DNA of 64,000 bases, from positions 806,001-870,000 of the forward strand of contig NZ_BDQK01000013.1 in the NCBI RefSeq assembly GCF_003864295.1. The letters are read 5' to 3'. This document shows positions 52,848 to 62,452 of this stretch, in pieces. The position numbers and the translations under genes were made by a program. The stretch is from Aphanothece sacrum FPU1 (lineage in GTDB: Bacteria > Cyanobacteriota > Cyanobacteriia > Cyanobacteriales > Microcystaceae). Each line of letters begins with the position of its first letter. Within the stretch, counting starts at the first letter, position 1. The notes beneath the pieces are model-generated. The model ran no database searches, was not told where the DNA came from, and saw only the letters and a list, made by a program, of their open reading frames with translations.

Positions 52848-54269
52848 ATGACAAAGCGAACCTTTGGCGTAATCGGCTTGGCGGTAATGGGAGAAAACCT
52901 CGCCCTCAACGTCGAAAGTCGTGGTTTTCCCATTGCTGTCTATAACCGTACAGCAAGCAAGACAGAAGAATTCATGAAAAACCGGGCCCAAGGTAAAGAC
53001 GTAAAAGCGGCCTATTCTTTAGAAGAATTCGTACAAACCTTAGAACGTCCCCGCAAAATTCTGGTAATGGTACAAGCGGGAAAACCCGTTGATGCTGTTA
53101 TTGAACAACTCAAACCCCTTCTTGATGAAGGAGACATGATTATTGATGGCGGTAACTCCTTATATGAAGATACCGAACGCCGCACCAAATATCTCGAATC
53201 TACTGGTTTCGGTTTCGTAGGAATGGGTGTCAGTGGTGGTGAAGAGGGCGCATTAAAAGGGCCTAGCTTAATGCCTGGAGGCACTAAAGCTGCTTATCAA
53301 GAATTAGAACCCATTTTAGTCAAAATCGCCGCTCAAGTCGATGATGGCCCCTGTGTTACTTTTGTTGGACCTGGTGGTGCTGGCCATTATGTGAAAATGG
53401 TTCACAATGGTATTGAATATGGGGATATGCAGCTAATTGCTGAAGCCTACGACATCATGAAAAATGCTCTAGGTCTTACTAATCCTCAACTGCATGAAGT
53501 GTTTAGCGAGTGGAATACCACCGATGAACTTAATTCTTTCTTAATTGAAATTACTGCCGATATCTTCAAATATATCGACCCCGAAACCAATACCCATCTG
53601 ATTGATTTAATTCTCGACTCTGCTGGTCAAAAAGGCACGGGACGTTGGACAATTATGAGTGCCTTAGAGTTAGGAGTTCCCATCCCGACCATGTATGCTG
53701 CGGTTAATGCACGGGTGATGTCTTCTTACAAAGCAGAACGAGTAGCAGCTTCTAAGCAATTACCTGGCCCGACTACAACTTTTGATGGAGATGTTAAAGC
53801 TTTTGTCGGCAAAGTACGGGATGCTTTATATTGCTCTAAAATGTGTTCCTATGCTCAAGGGATGGCCTTAATTGCTAAAGCTTCTGCTGAATATTACAAT
53901 AACGAAATCAGTTTACCTGAGTCGGCTCGTATTTGGAAAGGCGGTTGTATTATTCGGGCTGGCTTCTTAGATAAGATTAAGAAGGCATTTGTCGATAATC
54001 CTAGTTTACCTAATTTGTTGTTAGCTCCTGAGTTTAAACAAAGTATCTTAGACCGTCAAGATGCTTGGCGCGAAGTGTTAGTATTAGCCAATGAATTAGG
54101 AATTCCGGTTCCTGCGTTTAGTTCTTCTTTAGACTACTTTGATAGCTATCGTCGTGCTGACTTACCTCAGAATTTAACCCAAGCGCAACGTGACTATTTT
54201 GGGGCCCATACTTACGAACGGACTGATAAACCCAGAGGTGAATTCTTCCACAGTGGATGGTCTGCTTAA
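52848..54269 (+). CDS. gnd: 6-phosphogluconate dehydrogenase (decarboxylating)
   Basis: 473 residues, full length. Oxidative pentose phosphate pathway; makes ribulose-5-phosphate and NADPH, key in the dark. FGVIGLAVMGENLALNVE nucleotide site, ILVMVQAGKPVDAVIEQL, IIDGGNSLYEDTERRTKYL, GVSGGEEGALKGPSLMPGG, GAGHYVKMVHNGIEYGDMQ (Lys and His catalytic), and the C-terminal HTYERTDKPRGEFFHSGW signature. Intact. Followed by a perfect 9-bp hairpin. Confidence 0.98.
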   Translation: MTKRTFGVIGLAVMGENLALNVESRGFPIAVYNRTASKTEEFMKNRAQGKDVKAAYSLEEFVQTLERPRKILVMVQAGKPVDAVIEQLKPLLDEGDMIIDGGNSLYEDTERRTKYLESTGFGFVGMGVSGGEEGALKGPSLMPGGTKAAYQELEPILVKIAAQVDDGPCVTFVGPGGAGHYVKMVHNGIEYGDMQLIAEAYDIMKNALGLTNPQLHEVFSEWNTTDELNSFLIEITADIFKYIDPETNTHLIDLILDSAGQKGTGRWTIMSALELGVPIPTMYAAVNARVMSSYKAERVAASKQLPGPTTTFDGDVKAFVGKVRDALYCSKMCSYAQGMALIAKASAEYYNNEISLPESARIWKGGCIIRAGFLDKIKKAFVDNPSLPNLLLAPEFKQSILDRQDAWREVLVLANELGIPVPAFSSSLDYFDSYRRADLPQNLTQAQRDYFGAHTYERTDKPRGEFFHSGWSA

Positions 54270-54333
54270 TTTTCATTAATTAATGACTTTAATTATTAGC
54301 CCTTCCTTTAATTGGATCTGGTTTTTAATTTTA

Positions 54334-54359
54334 AACCCCTGGGGCTTCTTCCAGGGGTT
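54334..54359 (+). terminator. Hairpin after gnd
   Basis: AACCCCTGG (54334-54342) / CCAGGGGTT (54351-54359), 65 bp after the gnd stop. No poly-T run follows, so termination efficiency is uncertain. Confidence 0.5.
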
Positions 54360-54407
54360 CTGATTTCCAGTATTTATGTCTTACTTTAACTTAATGTCGC
54401 CAGAATT

Positions 54408-55063
54408 CCCCATCCCTCTATAGGGTGGGGACGGCAGTTCTTTTATGTCGGGGAACCCGCCAACAAGACTGCCTCATAAATGGCGACCAGTAAATAAACG
54501 CAGAAGCATCCACATTCTCTAAAATCTATGTTACCATGTTATCAGTCGTCTACTAGGTGGCTACGGTTCATTCAAAAATCAAGAGAGTAAGAGAAGATTT
54601 TCTACACAAACTATCCCGCAAGATAGTAAACGAAAACCAAGTTATTGCCGTAGAAAATCTTAATGTAAAAGGCATGGTACGCAATCACAATCTAGCAAAA
54701 GCTATTAGTGATTGTGGGTGGAGACAATTTTGTACCATGCTTAAATACAAGTCAGAATGGGATGGAAAAACCTATATTGAAGTAGGGAGATTTTTTGCCT
54801 CATCTAAAACCTGTAATGTCTGCCTAAATCGAATAGATAGTTTAGATTTAGACATTAGATCCTGGACTTGTAATAAATGCCAAACTCATCACGACCGTGA
54901 TGTAAACGCGGCAAAAAACATTTTATTTGAAGCCTTGCGGATATTGTCGTTAGGAACTAGCGACACAGCCAATGGAGGGAATGTAAGACAACCTAACAAA
55001 ACCGAAGTTTTGTTAGATGCAGTTCCCTGTGAAGTTGGAAACCCCATCCGTCTTACGGTGGGG
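54408..55063 (+). mobile_element. Decayed IS200/IS605-family element (tnpB only)
   Basis: Two similar hairpins bracket the tnpB fragment: CCCCATCCC-TCTATA-GGGTGGGG at 54408-54430 and CCCCATCCG-TCTTA-CGGTGGGG at 55042-55063, both characteristic of IS605-type ends with guide-RNA-like 3' structure. The interval has no tnpA. Internal deletion has removed the tnpB N-terminus. Confidence 0.7.
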
Positions 55064-55066
55064 TAG
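54557..55066 (+). pseudogene. tnpB: tnpB (IS605 accessory/RNA-guided nuclease) 3' fragment
   Basis: 169 codons, only the C-terminal part of TnpB (normally about 400). DFLHKLSRKIVNENQVIAVENLNVKGM is RuvC-II, followed by VRNHNLAKAISDCGWRQF, a zinc finger (CNVC ... CNKC), and RuvC-III HHDRDVNAAKNIL. RuvC-I and the N-terminal helix-turn-helix are missing and a stop lies just upstream, so it cannot act. The guide-RNA (omega) region would be the hairpin region at the 3' end. Confidence 0.85.
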
Positions 55067-55154
55067 TTCATCTTTCGGTTTTTGTTTCTGGTTTAAATAG
55101 GGTTTGCTGAATAAGGACAAAAACCTGATACAATAAAGGTTATAGGGGTACTAA

Positions 55155-55364
55155 GTGGGAAAAAAACATCACTATAACGCAATTGAGGGGAAATTCGGAC
55201 AAGCAAAACGAAGATTTAGCCTCAACTTAGTGATGACTAAACTCCCTGAAACGTCAGAAACATCTATCGCTATTACTTTTTTAGTTGTCAATCTTTCTAG
55301 ACTGCTTCGGCAGTTTTTGACGTTTTTTTGTCCTCATTTATTAATAATAATACACCTGAGATGA
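55155..55364 (+). pseudogene. IS5/IS1182-like transposase 3' fragment
   Basis: 69 codons: IEGKFGQAKRRFSLNLVMTKLPETSETSIAITFLVVNLSRLLRQFL is the C-terminal end of an IS1182-type DDE transposase (E of the DDE triad in EGKFGQ). The rest of the gene is lost. Together with the neighbouring IS605 remnant it marks an insertion hot spot. Confidence 0.8.
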
Positions 55365-55520
55365 TTATCCCTGTTAATATTAAATTTGATTATCGTTTCG
55401 ATTTTTTGTCCGCAGATAAACTTATTAATTGTAGGGTATTGATGTGAGAGTTGCCATTCGATCACAAAAATTAATGAATAAAAAGAAACACAAAAAATAA
55501 ATCCCTATTATTTATAAATA

Positions 55521-55712
55521 TCACGATGTAACGCCACATCCTAATTCAGCCTTTAACTCTGTTTTAGATTTGCCAGTATCGCGGCCTTCTAAATATTCCT
55601 GATAGGCTTTCTCTCCCGCTTCAATTTCTTCAGGAGGCACGTCATCAACAGTCTCAGCGGTTTCTAAATACTCTAGGAATTGCTCAATATTTAAAGCACT
55701 TTGGTTGTTCAT
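55521..55712 (-). CDS. Small acidic hypothetical protein (possible antitoxin)
   Basis: 63 residues: NNQSALNIEQFLEYLETAETVDDVPPEEIEAGEKAYQEYLEGRDTGKSKTELKAELG. An acidic helix-rich protein with antitoxin-like composition; no toxin adjoins. Not recognised with certainty. A neighbour of IS remnants, so it may have arrived with a mobile element. Confidence 0.5.
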   Translation of the reverse strand: MNNQSALNIEQFLEYLETAETVDDVPPEEIEAGEKAYQEYLEGRDTGKSKTELKAELGCGVTS

Positions 55713-56053
55713 GCTACTGCGCCTACTTCCTTATTGTTTTTCTGGCTTTCATTAACCATCATAAAACAAAAGAGGGATTGTGGCGCGGTATATCGGATAG
55801 GTTATCATAAGCTTTACTTATCACCACACATACGGGAAAATCGTACTAAAGCCTTAGTTGGTATATAAAATTTGTTTTTTTTGTATTACTTGTAACCTAA
55901 AGAAATCTTGAAGGGGGCCAAATCGAAAATTGTCACTCTCTTTACGCATTTTTGACACAGCATTGACACAATGAGTGTGTTTAATGTAAATGGATTTATT
56001 TACCAAAGCCGACTTCATAACCTTGATAAAATTATCTTATTACCCCTATTCTT
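55713..56053. other. Intergenic region with tandem TTGACAC motifs
   Basis: 341 bp without an ORF. Direct repeats TTGACACA at 55952-55959 and 55963-55970, followed by GTGTGTTTAATGT, lie about 80 bp before the DUF2949 start. They could be -35 boxes or an operator; the spacing to a -10 is not ideal. Nothing else recognised. Confidence 0.35.
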
Positions 56054-56248
56054 ATGAATCAAATGACTATCAGATTCCTCGATTTTTTAAAAGATGATTT
56101 AGCGATTCCGGCTGAGTCTATCGCCTTAGCTGTTCGGGACGTATACGCCATGCCTCATCACTTTCCCATGATTCTTTGGCAATATGGATTAGTTAATAAA
56201 GAACAACTAGAAGATGTCTTTGACTGGCTAGAGGAACATTGTTTATAA
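56054..56248 (+). CDS. DUF2949 family protein
   Basis: 64 residues: RFLDFLKDDLAIPAESIALAVR, then HHFPMILWQYGLVNKEQLEDVFDWLEEH. The PMILWQYGLVxxxQLxxxFDWLE end is diagnostic of DUF2949, a small cyanobacterial protein of unknown function. ATG 56054. Confidence 0.88.
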   Translation: MNQMTIRFLDFLKDDLAIPAESIALAVRDVYAMPHHFPMILWQYGLVNKEQLEDVFDWLEEHCL

Positions 56249-56426
56249 AGTTTTAATCTGTTTTTTATCTTAAAATCATGAGGAACACTCAACCCCAACA
56301 AGTAGAGCATTTTAGAAAGTATTAATAGAACGAAAATTGTCCTGTATTCTTGACCATTTTTAATGACTTGACACAGTTATCTAAAGTACAATTAATCATT
56401 AGTTGTTTGCTAGAGATAAAATATTT

Positions 56427-57629
56427 ATGGGTCGTGCTAATAAAGTTGTGCTGGCTTATTCTGGTGGGGTTGATACTTCCGTATGTATTCCCTATCTCAA
56501 GAATGAATGGGGAGTAGATGAAGTGATCACCTTGGCTGCGGACTTAGGGCAAGGGGACGAATTAGGCCCTATTCAGCAAAAAGCTCTGAAATTTGGAGCA
56601 ATTGAGTCCTTAGTCGCTGATGCTACCTCAGAATTTGTCACAGAGTATGCGTTTAAGGCGATTAAAGCCAATGCCCTCTACGAAAACCGCTATCCTCTGT
56701 CTACCGCTTTAGCCCGTCCCCTCATTGCTAAACTCTTAGTCGAAGCGGCTGAAAAATATGGGGCTGATGCGGTGGCCCACGGATGTACTGCCAAAGGTAA
56801 TGACCAGGTACGCTTTGATCTGGGTATTTTAGCCCTTAACCCCACTTTAAAGGTTTTGGCCCCCGCCAGAGAATGGAATATGAGTCGGGAACAAACTATT
56901 GCCTATGGGGAACGCTGTGGCATGGAATTTCCGGTTAAGAAGTCTTCTCCTTTTAGTATTGATCGTAATTTACTCGGACGCAGTATGGAAGCGGGGCCTC
57001 TCGAAGATCCTATGACGGAACCCCCGGAAGAAATTTATCTGATGACCAAGGCGATCGCGGATACCCCTAATGAACCCGAATATATTGAGATTGGGTTTGA
57101 AAAGGGTATTCCTGTTAGTATTAATGGTCAAATTCTTGATCCCGTGACCCTTATCAGTCAACTCAATGACACAGTAGGTAAACATGGGGTTGGCCGTCTT
57201 GATATGATTGAAAATCGGGTGGTTGGCATCAAATCACGGGAAATTTATGAGGCCCCGGCTTTGTTAGTATTAATTGATGCTCACCGAGATTTAGAAAGTC
57301 TGACTCTGACGGCTGATGTTACTCAATATAAACGCGGTCTTGAAGAAACTTACGGTCAATTAATTTATCGGGGTTTGTGGTATTCTCCTTTAAAAGAAGC
57401 TCTTGATGCTTTTATTGATCAAACTCAAGAACGAGTGACGGGAATGGTACGCATTAAATTGTTGAAAGGCAATGCGAAAATAGTAGGTCGTTCTTCAGAA
57501 AACTCCATTTATAGTGCGAATTTGTCCACTTATGGAGAAGATGATCATTTCGATCATAAAGCAGCAGAAGGCTTTATTTATATTTGGGGACTTCCTACTA
57601 GAGTTTGGGCCCAAAAAACCAAGGGTTAA
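56427..57629 (+). CDS. argG: Argininosuccinate synthase
   Basis: 400 residues from ATG 56427 (TTG 56403 adds eight unusual residues). Penultimate step of arginine synthesis: citrulline + aspartate + [21 protein letters not shown]-loop, [47 protein letters not shown] and [24 protein letters not shown] are family signatures. Complete. Confidence 0.98.
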   Translation: MGRANKVVLAYSGGVDTSVCIPYLKNEWGVDEVITLAADLGQGDELGPIQQKALKFGAIESLVADATSEFVTEYAFKAIKANALYENRYPLSTALARPLIAKLLVEAAEKYGADAVAHGCTAKGNDQVRFDLGILALNPTLKVLAPAREWNMSREQTIAYGERCGMEFPVKKSSPFSIDRNLLGRSMEAGPLEDPMTEPPEEIYLMTKAIADTPNEPEYIEIGFEKGIPVSINGQILDPVTLISQLNDTVGKHGVGRLDMIENRVVGIKSREIYEAPALLVLIDAHRDLESLTLTADVTQYKRGLEETYGQLIYRGLWYSPLKEALDAFIDQTQERVTGMVRIKLLKGNAKIVGRSSENSIYSANLSTYGEDDHFDHKAAEGFIYIWGLPTRVWAQKTKG

Positions 57630-57713
57630 TGATTGAATGTAGGGGCATAATATATTATGTCCCTATCCATTTTTTTTTGTCATTCACTCCAGAGCTATTT
57701 TATTGTCTAAAAC

Positions 57714-57775
57714 GCCCTAACCCTAAAGGGTTGGGCTATAAGAACAAAGCCCGCCTGCGCGGGCTATCTGGCTAA
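57714..57775. repeat. Dispersed hairpin element
   Basis: CCCTAACCCTAAAGGGTTGGGCTATA, followed by AAGCCCGCCTGCGCGGGCT, forms two stems. Related to the repeats at 45461-45567. It fills the gap between argG and the DUF262 gene. Confidence 0.55.
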
Positions 57776-57833
57776 TTATTAATATTTGCGATTATACTAT
57801 TTAATAAAAATTCAATTTAAGTTACTTTAAATT

Positions 57834-58961
57834 ATGCCACTACAAGAAGAAATTGACAAAACTAGAAAAGAAATTAGGACAGATAGTTATTCTATGTCTA
57901 TTGGCGAATGGATAAGTCTTTATGAGAACAATGAGGTTAATATTTATCCAGAGTTTCAACGTTATTTTCGCTGGTCGGATCATCAAAAATCGGCTTTTAT
58001 AGAATCAATTTTACTGGGTATTCCTATTCCACCAATTTTTGTTAGTCAAAGAGATGATGGGGTTTGGGATGTGGTGGATGGTGTTCAGAGGCTATCAACA
58101 ATCTATGAATTTGTTGGTATTTTAAAAAAAGATGAACAAGAAGAAGATAAGGAACAAGAAAAAGATGATGTTCCAGTTTCTTTACAAAAAACAACATATT
58201 TAGCATCTTTGGAAGGCAAAAAGTGGGATGATCCCAATGATCCAGAAAATTCTCTGACACAGACACAACGTTTATTGATTAAACGATCAAAAATTACTGT
58301 TAATATTGTTGAAAAAGAAAGTGATCCCATTATTAAATATGAGTTATTTCTACGATTAAATAGGGGAGGATCACCCGCTACTCCTCAAGAAATGAGAAAT
58401 TGTATTCTTGTGATGTTGAATAAAGATTTATATGAATTAATGCGTTCACTTGCTAATTATGAATCATTTAGAAATTGTATTGCTTTGAGTGATAGGCTTT
58501 ATGAAGAAAAGTATGATATGGAATTAGTATTACGCTTTATTCTTCTATTTGATAAAGATCAGAAAAATATTGAAAAATTAGGAGGCGATGTTAATGAGTT
58601 TCTAACAGACAAAGTACGCGAAATCGCTACTAATAAAGAGTTAGACTATAGACACATAGAAACAGCATTCAAGAGAACATTTGATATACTTAATGAAACA
58701 ACGGGAGATAATAGCTTCAAAAGATATAAATCTGAACAGGATAGATTTCTTGGTAAATTTATATTATCTGCATTTGAAGTAGTCGCATTAGGAATAGGAT
58801 ATAATTATAAAAATCTGCCAACAACTAATCTAATATCTGATAAAATAAAGAGTATTTGGTCAAATCAAACTTATCAAAAGTGGTCTGGTGCAGGTGTGAA
58901 TACTGTAAGACGTTTACCCTATCTTATTCCCCTTGGTAGAGGGGTATTTTCTGCCTCATGA
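57834..58961 (+). CDS. DUF262 (GmrS/ParB-like) domain protein
   Basis: 375 residues. YSMSIGEWISLYENNEVNIYPEFQRYFRWSDHQKSAFIESILLGIPIPPIFV followed by DGVWDVVDGVQRLSTIYEF is the DUF262 N-terminal domain, with the DGVQRLST motif related to the ParB/Srx nucleotide-hydrolysing fold. The C-terminal part is helical (RSLANYESFRNC, LRFILLFDKDQ). The stop TGA overlaps the ATG of the HEPN gene (ATGA). Related DUF262 domains form half of the GmrSD type IV restriction enzymes, but no DUF1524/HNH nuclease is present here. Confidence 0.88.
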   Translation: MPLQEEIDKTRKEIRTDSYSMSIGEWISLYENNEVNIYPEFQRYFRWSDHQKSAFIESILLGIPIPPIFVSQRDDGVWDVVDGVQRLSTIYEFVGILKKDEQEEDKEQEKDDVPVSLQKTTYLASLEGKKWDDPNDPENSLTQTQRLLIKRSKITVNIVEKESDPIIKYELFLRLNRGGSPATPQEMRNCILVMLNKDLYELMRSLANYESFRNCIALSDRLYEEKYDMELVLRFILLFDKDQKNIEKLGGDVNEFLTDKVREIATNKELDYRHIETAFKRTFDILNETTGDNSFKRYKSEQDRFLGKFILSAFEVVALGIGYNYKNLPTTNLISDKIKSIWSNQTYQKWSGAGVNTVRRLPYLIPLGRGVFSAS

Positions 58962-59608
58962 AACGCCAGACTGCTGAACAACTAAGTGATAGACTTTCAG
59001 ACGATCTTATTTGGAGAAAGAAGGAACTTTCAGAACTTAAATCTTTGGTAGAAAACAAAGGTTTTTCACCTCAAAAACATAACTTATTAACTCGCAGTGG
59101 AATCTGTATTTTATATTCCCATTGGGAAGGTTTTGTTAAATTAGCTGCTAACTCTTATCTAGAATATGTTAGGCTTAAAAAGCTTCGTTATGAACAACTT
59201 TCTAGTAACTTTTTATCGTTGGCAATGAAAGATAAGCTAAAGGAAGCAAAAGAGACAAATAAAGCATCATTATATATACCTGTTTGTGATTTTTTTCTAG
59301 TTGAGTTACATAATAAATCTTCCCTACCTAAAGAAGCGATTTCTACGGCTTCAAATCTTTCTTCTGAAGTTTTCAAAGAAATCACTTATATTTTAGGATT
59401 AGATTTTTCTCTTTATTCTACTAAGTCAAAATTAATAGATGAGAAACTTTTAAAAAACAGAAATGAAATTGCACACGGTAACTATTTGATGATTGACACA
59501 GAAGAATATATAGAGTTACATACAGAAGTTATAGGAATGCTTGATACATTTAAGACTCAAATAGAAAATGCTGTTCTTAATGAGGATTTTAAACGAAATT
59601 TATCTTAA
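58958..59608 (+). CDS. MAE_28990/MAE_18760-like HEPN protein
   Basis: 216 residues. Starts within the DUF262 stop. HEPN family, with RSGICILYSHWEGFVKLAANSYLEYV in the first half and RNEIAHGNYLMIDTEEYIELH near residue 170, the RxxxxH catalytic motif of HEPN ribonucleases. The order DUF262-HEPN suggests a two-component toxin or defence module in which the DUF262 part controls HEPN RNase. Preserved and intact. Confidence 0.8.
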   Translation: MKRQTAEQLSDRLSDDLIWRKKELSELKSLVENKGFSPQKHNLLTRSGICILYSHWEGFVKLAANSYLEYVRLKKLRYEQLSSNFLSLAMKDKLKEAKETNKASLYIPVCDFFLVELHNKSSLPKEAISTASNLSSEVFKEITYILGLDFSLYSTKSKLIDEKLLKNRNEIAHGNYLMIDTEEYIELHTEVIGMLDTFKTQIENAVLNEDFKRNLS

Positions 59609-59669
59609 TTTTAAATAGTGCTATTATTCCATTTTGTTAATCTTGAAATAATTCTTGTCTATAATTAAA

Positions 59670-60121
59670 TCAGCGTAAATAATCAGGGTTTAGTACATTT
59701 TCAAGGGTAAAAGGACAAATTTTAGGAAAGATATTAAGGTTTAACTCTGTTTCTGCAGCAGCTTCTTTTCTAGCATACTCATAACAATAATTAAACCTTA
59801 TTGTTAAATAAGTCCGTAAACTCGGACTATCTTCTAATTGTCTTTCCAGTCTTCGTCTATGTTTAATAATAGAATATTGCCAACTGTTCGTTTTTTTTCC
59901 GGTTGGTACTGCCACTTAAGAAGATGAAGCAAAATAATAATTAAATTGCTTTCTAAAGCGTGTTTTTCTTTTCTTCCCATAGCGGACAATTCTTCAATCA
60001 GATTATCATAATCAAGTCTTGATAACTGACGTTTTTGTAAATTATTAATAGTTGTTTCTAACCAAAGAAGAAAATCTTGATCGTAAAGTTTACAATCAAA
60101 TTGATATATTTCAGTTGTCAT
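59670..60121 (-). pseudogene. DUF29 gene with frameshift in a poly-A run
   Basis: The 5' part (60121-59834) reads LYDQDFLLWLETTINNLQKRQLSRLDYDNLIEELSAMGRKEKHALESNLIIILLHLLKWQYQPEKK. The 3' part, in another frame, reads TNSWQYSIIKHRRRLERQLEDSPSLRTYLTIRFNYCYEYARKEAAAETELNLNIFPKICPF. Together they form one DUF29 protein, which requires one extra A in the run of eight A on the minus strand near 59890. Either a real pseudogene, a phase-variable gene or a sequencing artefact. Confidence 0.82.
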
Positions 60122-60643
60122 TATTTACCCCATAATAAAACTGATGATTGTTTTACAATTTTATCCTGAAATCATAAAGGTACTCCAAAATAATAAAAAT
60201 AGACCAGCACTTAGTCCCAACGGTGTGACTAAAAATTCCACAAATTCTAATAATACTAACAAACATCTTAAGACACCTAGTGATAAGTCCATGGAACTGC
60301 CCCCATCAAGTTGAGTAAAATTGAGTAGATGAACTCTAGTTTTGGCGGGTAGTAACCCGTTTCTAGAATAATGACCCTTACTTCTCACGAATTTATTATT
60401 CCTAAGCTTTAAAAGTGACCTCTTTATATAAGATACAAATTGTAATGTTTTTTTGCAACTAGGGAACTTTTTGAAATTATTAGAGTCGATGATCCGTTTA
60501 ACTCTTACTACAAATCTAAAGGATCACATTCAAGATAATTTAGAATAAATGCCTAAATTTTCAAACTCAATCAGGTTTATTGAGCTACATTTTCTAAAAT
60601 AGTCATGGGACCTAATCTTTTTAATTGTTGCAATTGTTCTTGA
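60122..60643. other. Intergenic region, with a possible tiny membrane ORF
   Basis: 522 bp. A minus-strand ORF from ATG 60292 to 60161 would encode 43 residues (MDLSLGVLRCLLVLLEFVEFL...) of a very hydrophobic helix, with GGGGG 8 to 12 nt upstream; I cannot confirm it. The rest (60293-60643) shows no feature. Confidence 0.3.
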
Positions 60644-61486
60644 TTACGTACCAATAAAGGCCCCAGCAAACCCTAAAGAATTAACAGAAATAGACTCAAA
60701 ACTTGCTTGCGATCGCTTAATTACCATCATCCATTGTCGGGTTATCAAAAGATTATAAGCTCCTGATGGTTTTTGTTCTGTTCTTAGTAAACCAATTTTG
60801 TCTAATAAACTTTCATATTTTCTTAAAATAGTATGAATAATTTCTGTAAAATCGGAATTATGATTAATGTCTAAATAAGTGAAAGCATGACTAAAAGAAA
60901 AACTCGGAATTTCTCCAATTTCGCCCTCAAATTGAGCTTTTTTTAAGAAAGGTTCAATCGGAATTCTTTCACCTTCATCGGCAAAAGGAAGGGGAACTAA
61001 TTGTAAATGTTTATGAGGTTGACTAGCTCCTGCAACTTGACCACTATTATAAAATATTAGTCCATCTATTTGTAATAAACAAGCCCATAATGCTCCTATA
61101 TCATTGAGATTTAACGAGCTTTCTTGGTCTTCAAATTCACGAGTAATAATTAATAAGTGATAAGGAACAACATTATATTTATTTAAGAGACATAAATGAG
61201 TTTTAGAAATATCTGTAACAAATAAATCTTGTTCATAGGGTAGAAACGGATTAAAGTTTTTTCCTGTTTGTTTAACTTGTTTTTCTTGTTCTTGTTTAGC
61301 TTTTTCTTTACGGTCTAAATTTGTTAACACTCTCACTAAAAAATTAATCTCTCCCTCTTTAACAAATTCAGTGTCAGTGGGAATGCTGTGTAATGCACCA
61401 CAGTTAAGAGCAAATTCAGTTTGTCCAATAACTTTATTCCACAAATTATCAGGTTCAAGTATAATTTGTTCTAATTGTTCTAACAT
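60644..61486 (-). CDS. Ap4A phosphorylase / ATP adenylyltransferase
   Basis: 280 residues. NPFLPYEQDLFVTDISKTHLCLLNKYNVVPYHLLIITREFEDQ and QPHKHLQLVPLP (the HxHxQ-type catalytic motif of the ATP adenylyltransferase/GalT-HIT superfamily). Converts Ap4A plus phosphate to ATP plus ADP, controlling an alarmone-like nucleotide. Its ATG overlaps the stop of the Tab2 gene by one base (TAATG). Cyanobacterial enzymes of this type accept phosphate. Confidence 0.85.
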   Translation of the reverse strand: MLEQLEQIILEPDNLWNKVIGQTEFALNCGALHSIPTDTEFVKEGEINFLVRVLTNLDRKEKAKQEQEKQVKQTGKNFNPFLPYEQDLFVTDISKTHLCLLNKYNVVPYHLLIITREFEDQESSLNLNDIGALWACLLQIDGLIFYNSGQVAGASQPHKHLQLVPLPFADEGERIPIEPFLKKAQFEGEIGEIPSFSFSHAFTYLDINHNSDFTEIIHTILRKYESLLDKIGLLRTEQKPSGAYNLLITRQWMMVIKRSQASFESISVNSLGFAGAFIGT

Positions 61487-62307
61487 TATATTTCCTCATT
61501 TCGTAATAACCAAACTCCACTATAAGTCATTCCAGTATCATCTGGTTGGACGACTAAAAAATGAAGTCCTTGACTTGCTTGTTTACGAGATTCATATTGT
61601 TGAGCAGATTGGGACATTTCAGCATCATCAAAAGTTAATAAAACCCAACGATCAATTAATCCTGATTCTAAAATTAAACCCCCAGATTGATTAACTTGTG
61701 TGGGAATATGAGTTAAAGAAACAGGTTTATTTTCCGCTAACCATCGAGCTAAATAAATAGATTTTTTGCCACCATAAATAACTACTCCTGGAATATTAAT
61801 ACTGGAAGGTATCCCTAAATTAAAAGGGTTTAAAATCTGAGGAAAATCTATTATAGGAATTGGGTGATCACTAAAATAGTCAACAATTTCATCTGCTTTA
61901 AATGAAGCAAATCGCCACTGATCTCCCCATAAATTTTCCGGTAATGCTTGAGGTGGCAATTGTTCTAATTTAACTGGATTATAATTAGAAGTATTATAAC
62001 GTTGTTGCAAAATTTCTTTAAGTTTAGAAGTGCGTCTGGTGGGTTCAATTAGAATACCTAAAGCTTCACAAGCGACTGTTAATAAGCCGACGCATTGAGG
62101 GCGAAAAACTTGGATGAAATCAGGAGAATATTTATTTATAATTGGTTTCAATTGGACAATTAACCAGTTAGCATTTGCATCAGATTGCTGACAAGTCGCG
62201 TCATGAATTATCTCTCCTTGAGAATCACAAATAAGCAGTTGCCATTGAACAGTTTTTTCTGGGTTATTTAAGGAATATTTATAAAAATCTGCTTGCAGAA
62301 TAGTCAT
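61486..62307 (-). CDS. Tab2/Atab2 family RNA-binding protein
   Basis: 273 residues from ATG 62307. QADFYKYSLNNPEKTVQWQLLICDSQGEIIHDATCQQSDANANWLIVQL, VFRPQCVGLLTVACEALGI, and the end VQPDDTGMTYSGVWLLRNEE are the Tab2/Atab2 pattern. In plants and algae this family activates translation of photosystem mRNAs. Conserved in all oxygenic phototrophs, it is a strong marker for a cyanobacterial origin. Coupled to the Ap4A phosphorylase gene downstream. Confidence 0.92.
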   Translation of the reverse strand: MTILQADFYKYSLNNPEKTVQWQLLICDSQGEIIHDATCQQSDANANWLIVQLKPIINKYSPDFIQVFRPQCVGLLTVACEALGILIEPTRRTSKLKEILQQRYNTSNYNPVKLEQLPPQALPENLWGDQWRFASFKADEIVDYFSDHPIPIIDFPQILNPFNLGIPSSINIPGVVIYGGKKSIYLARWLAENKPVSLTHIPTQVNQSGGLILESGLIDRWVLLTFDDAEMSQSAQQYESRKQASQGLHFLVVQPDDTGMTYSGVWLLRNEEI

Positions 62308-62452
62308 TAAAATCAACCGTAATTTAGTTAATTATTTTTTCAATTATTTAATTTTAACATAAATCATAAGTATTTGAGATAATTCTTAAGAATTGAATAT
62401 ATAATCTAGGGTAAAATGGAGCTTATAATAAGAACAAAATAAAGTAATAAAA

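Noticed and set aside
54889-55071. Minus-strand ORF over the tnpB zinc-finger/RuvC-III part
   Set aside because: Antisense of an assigned tnpB remnant, no motif.
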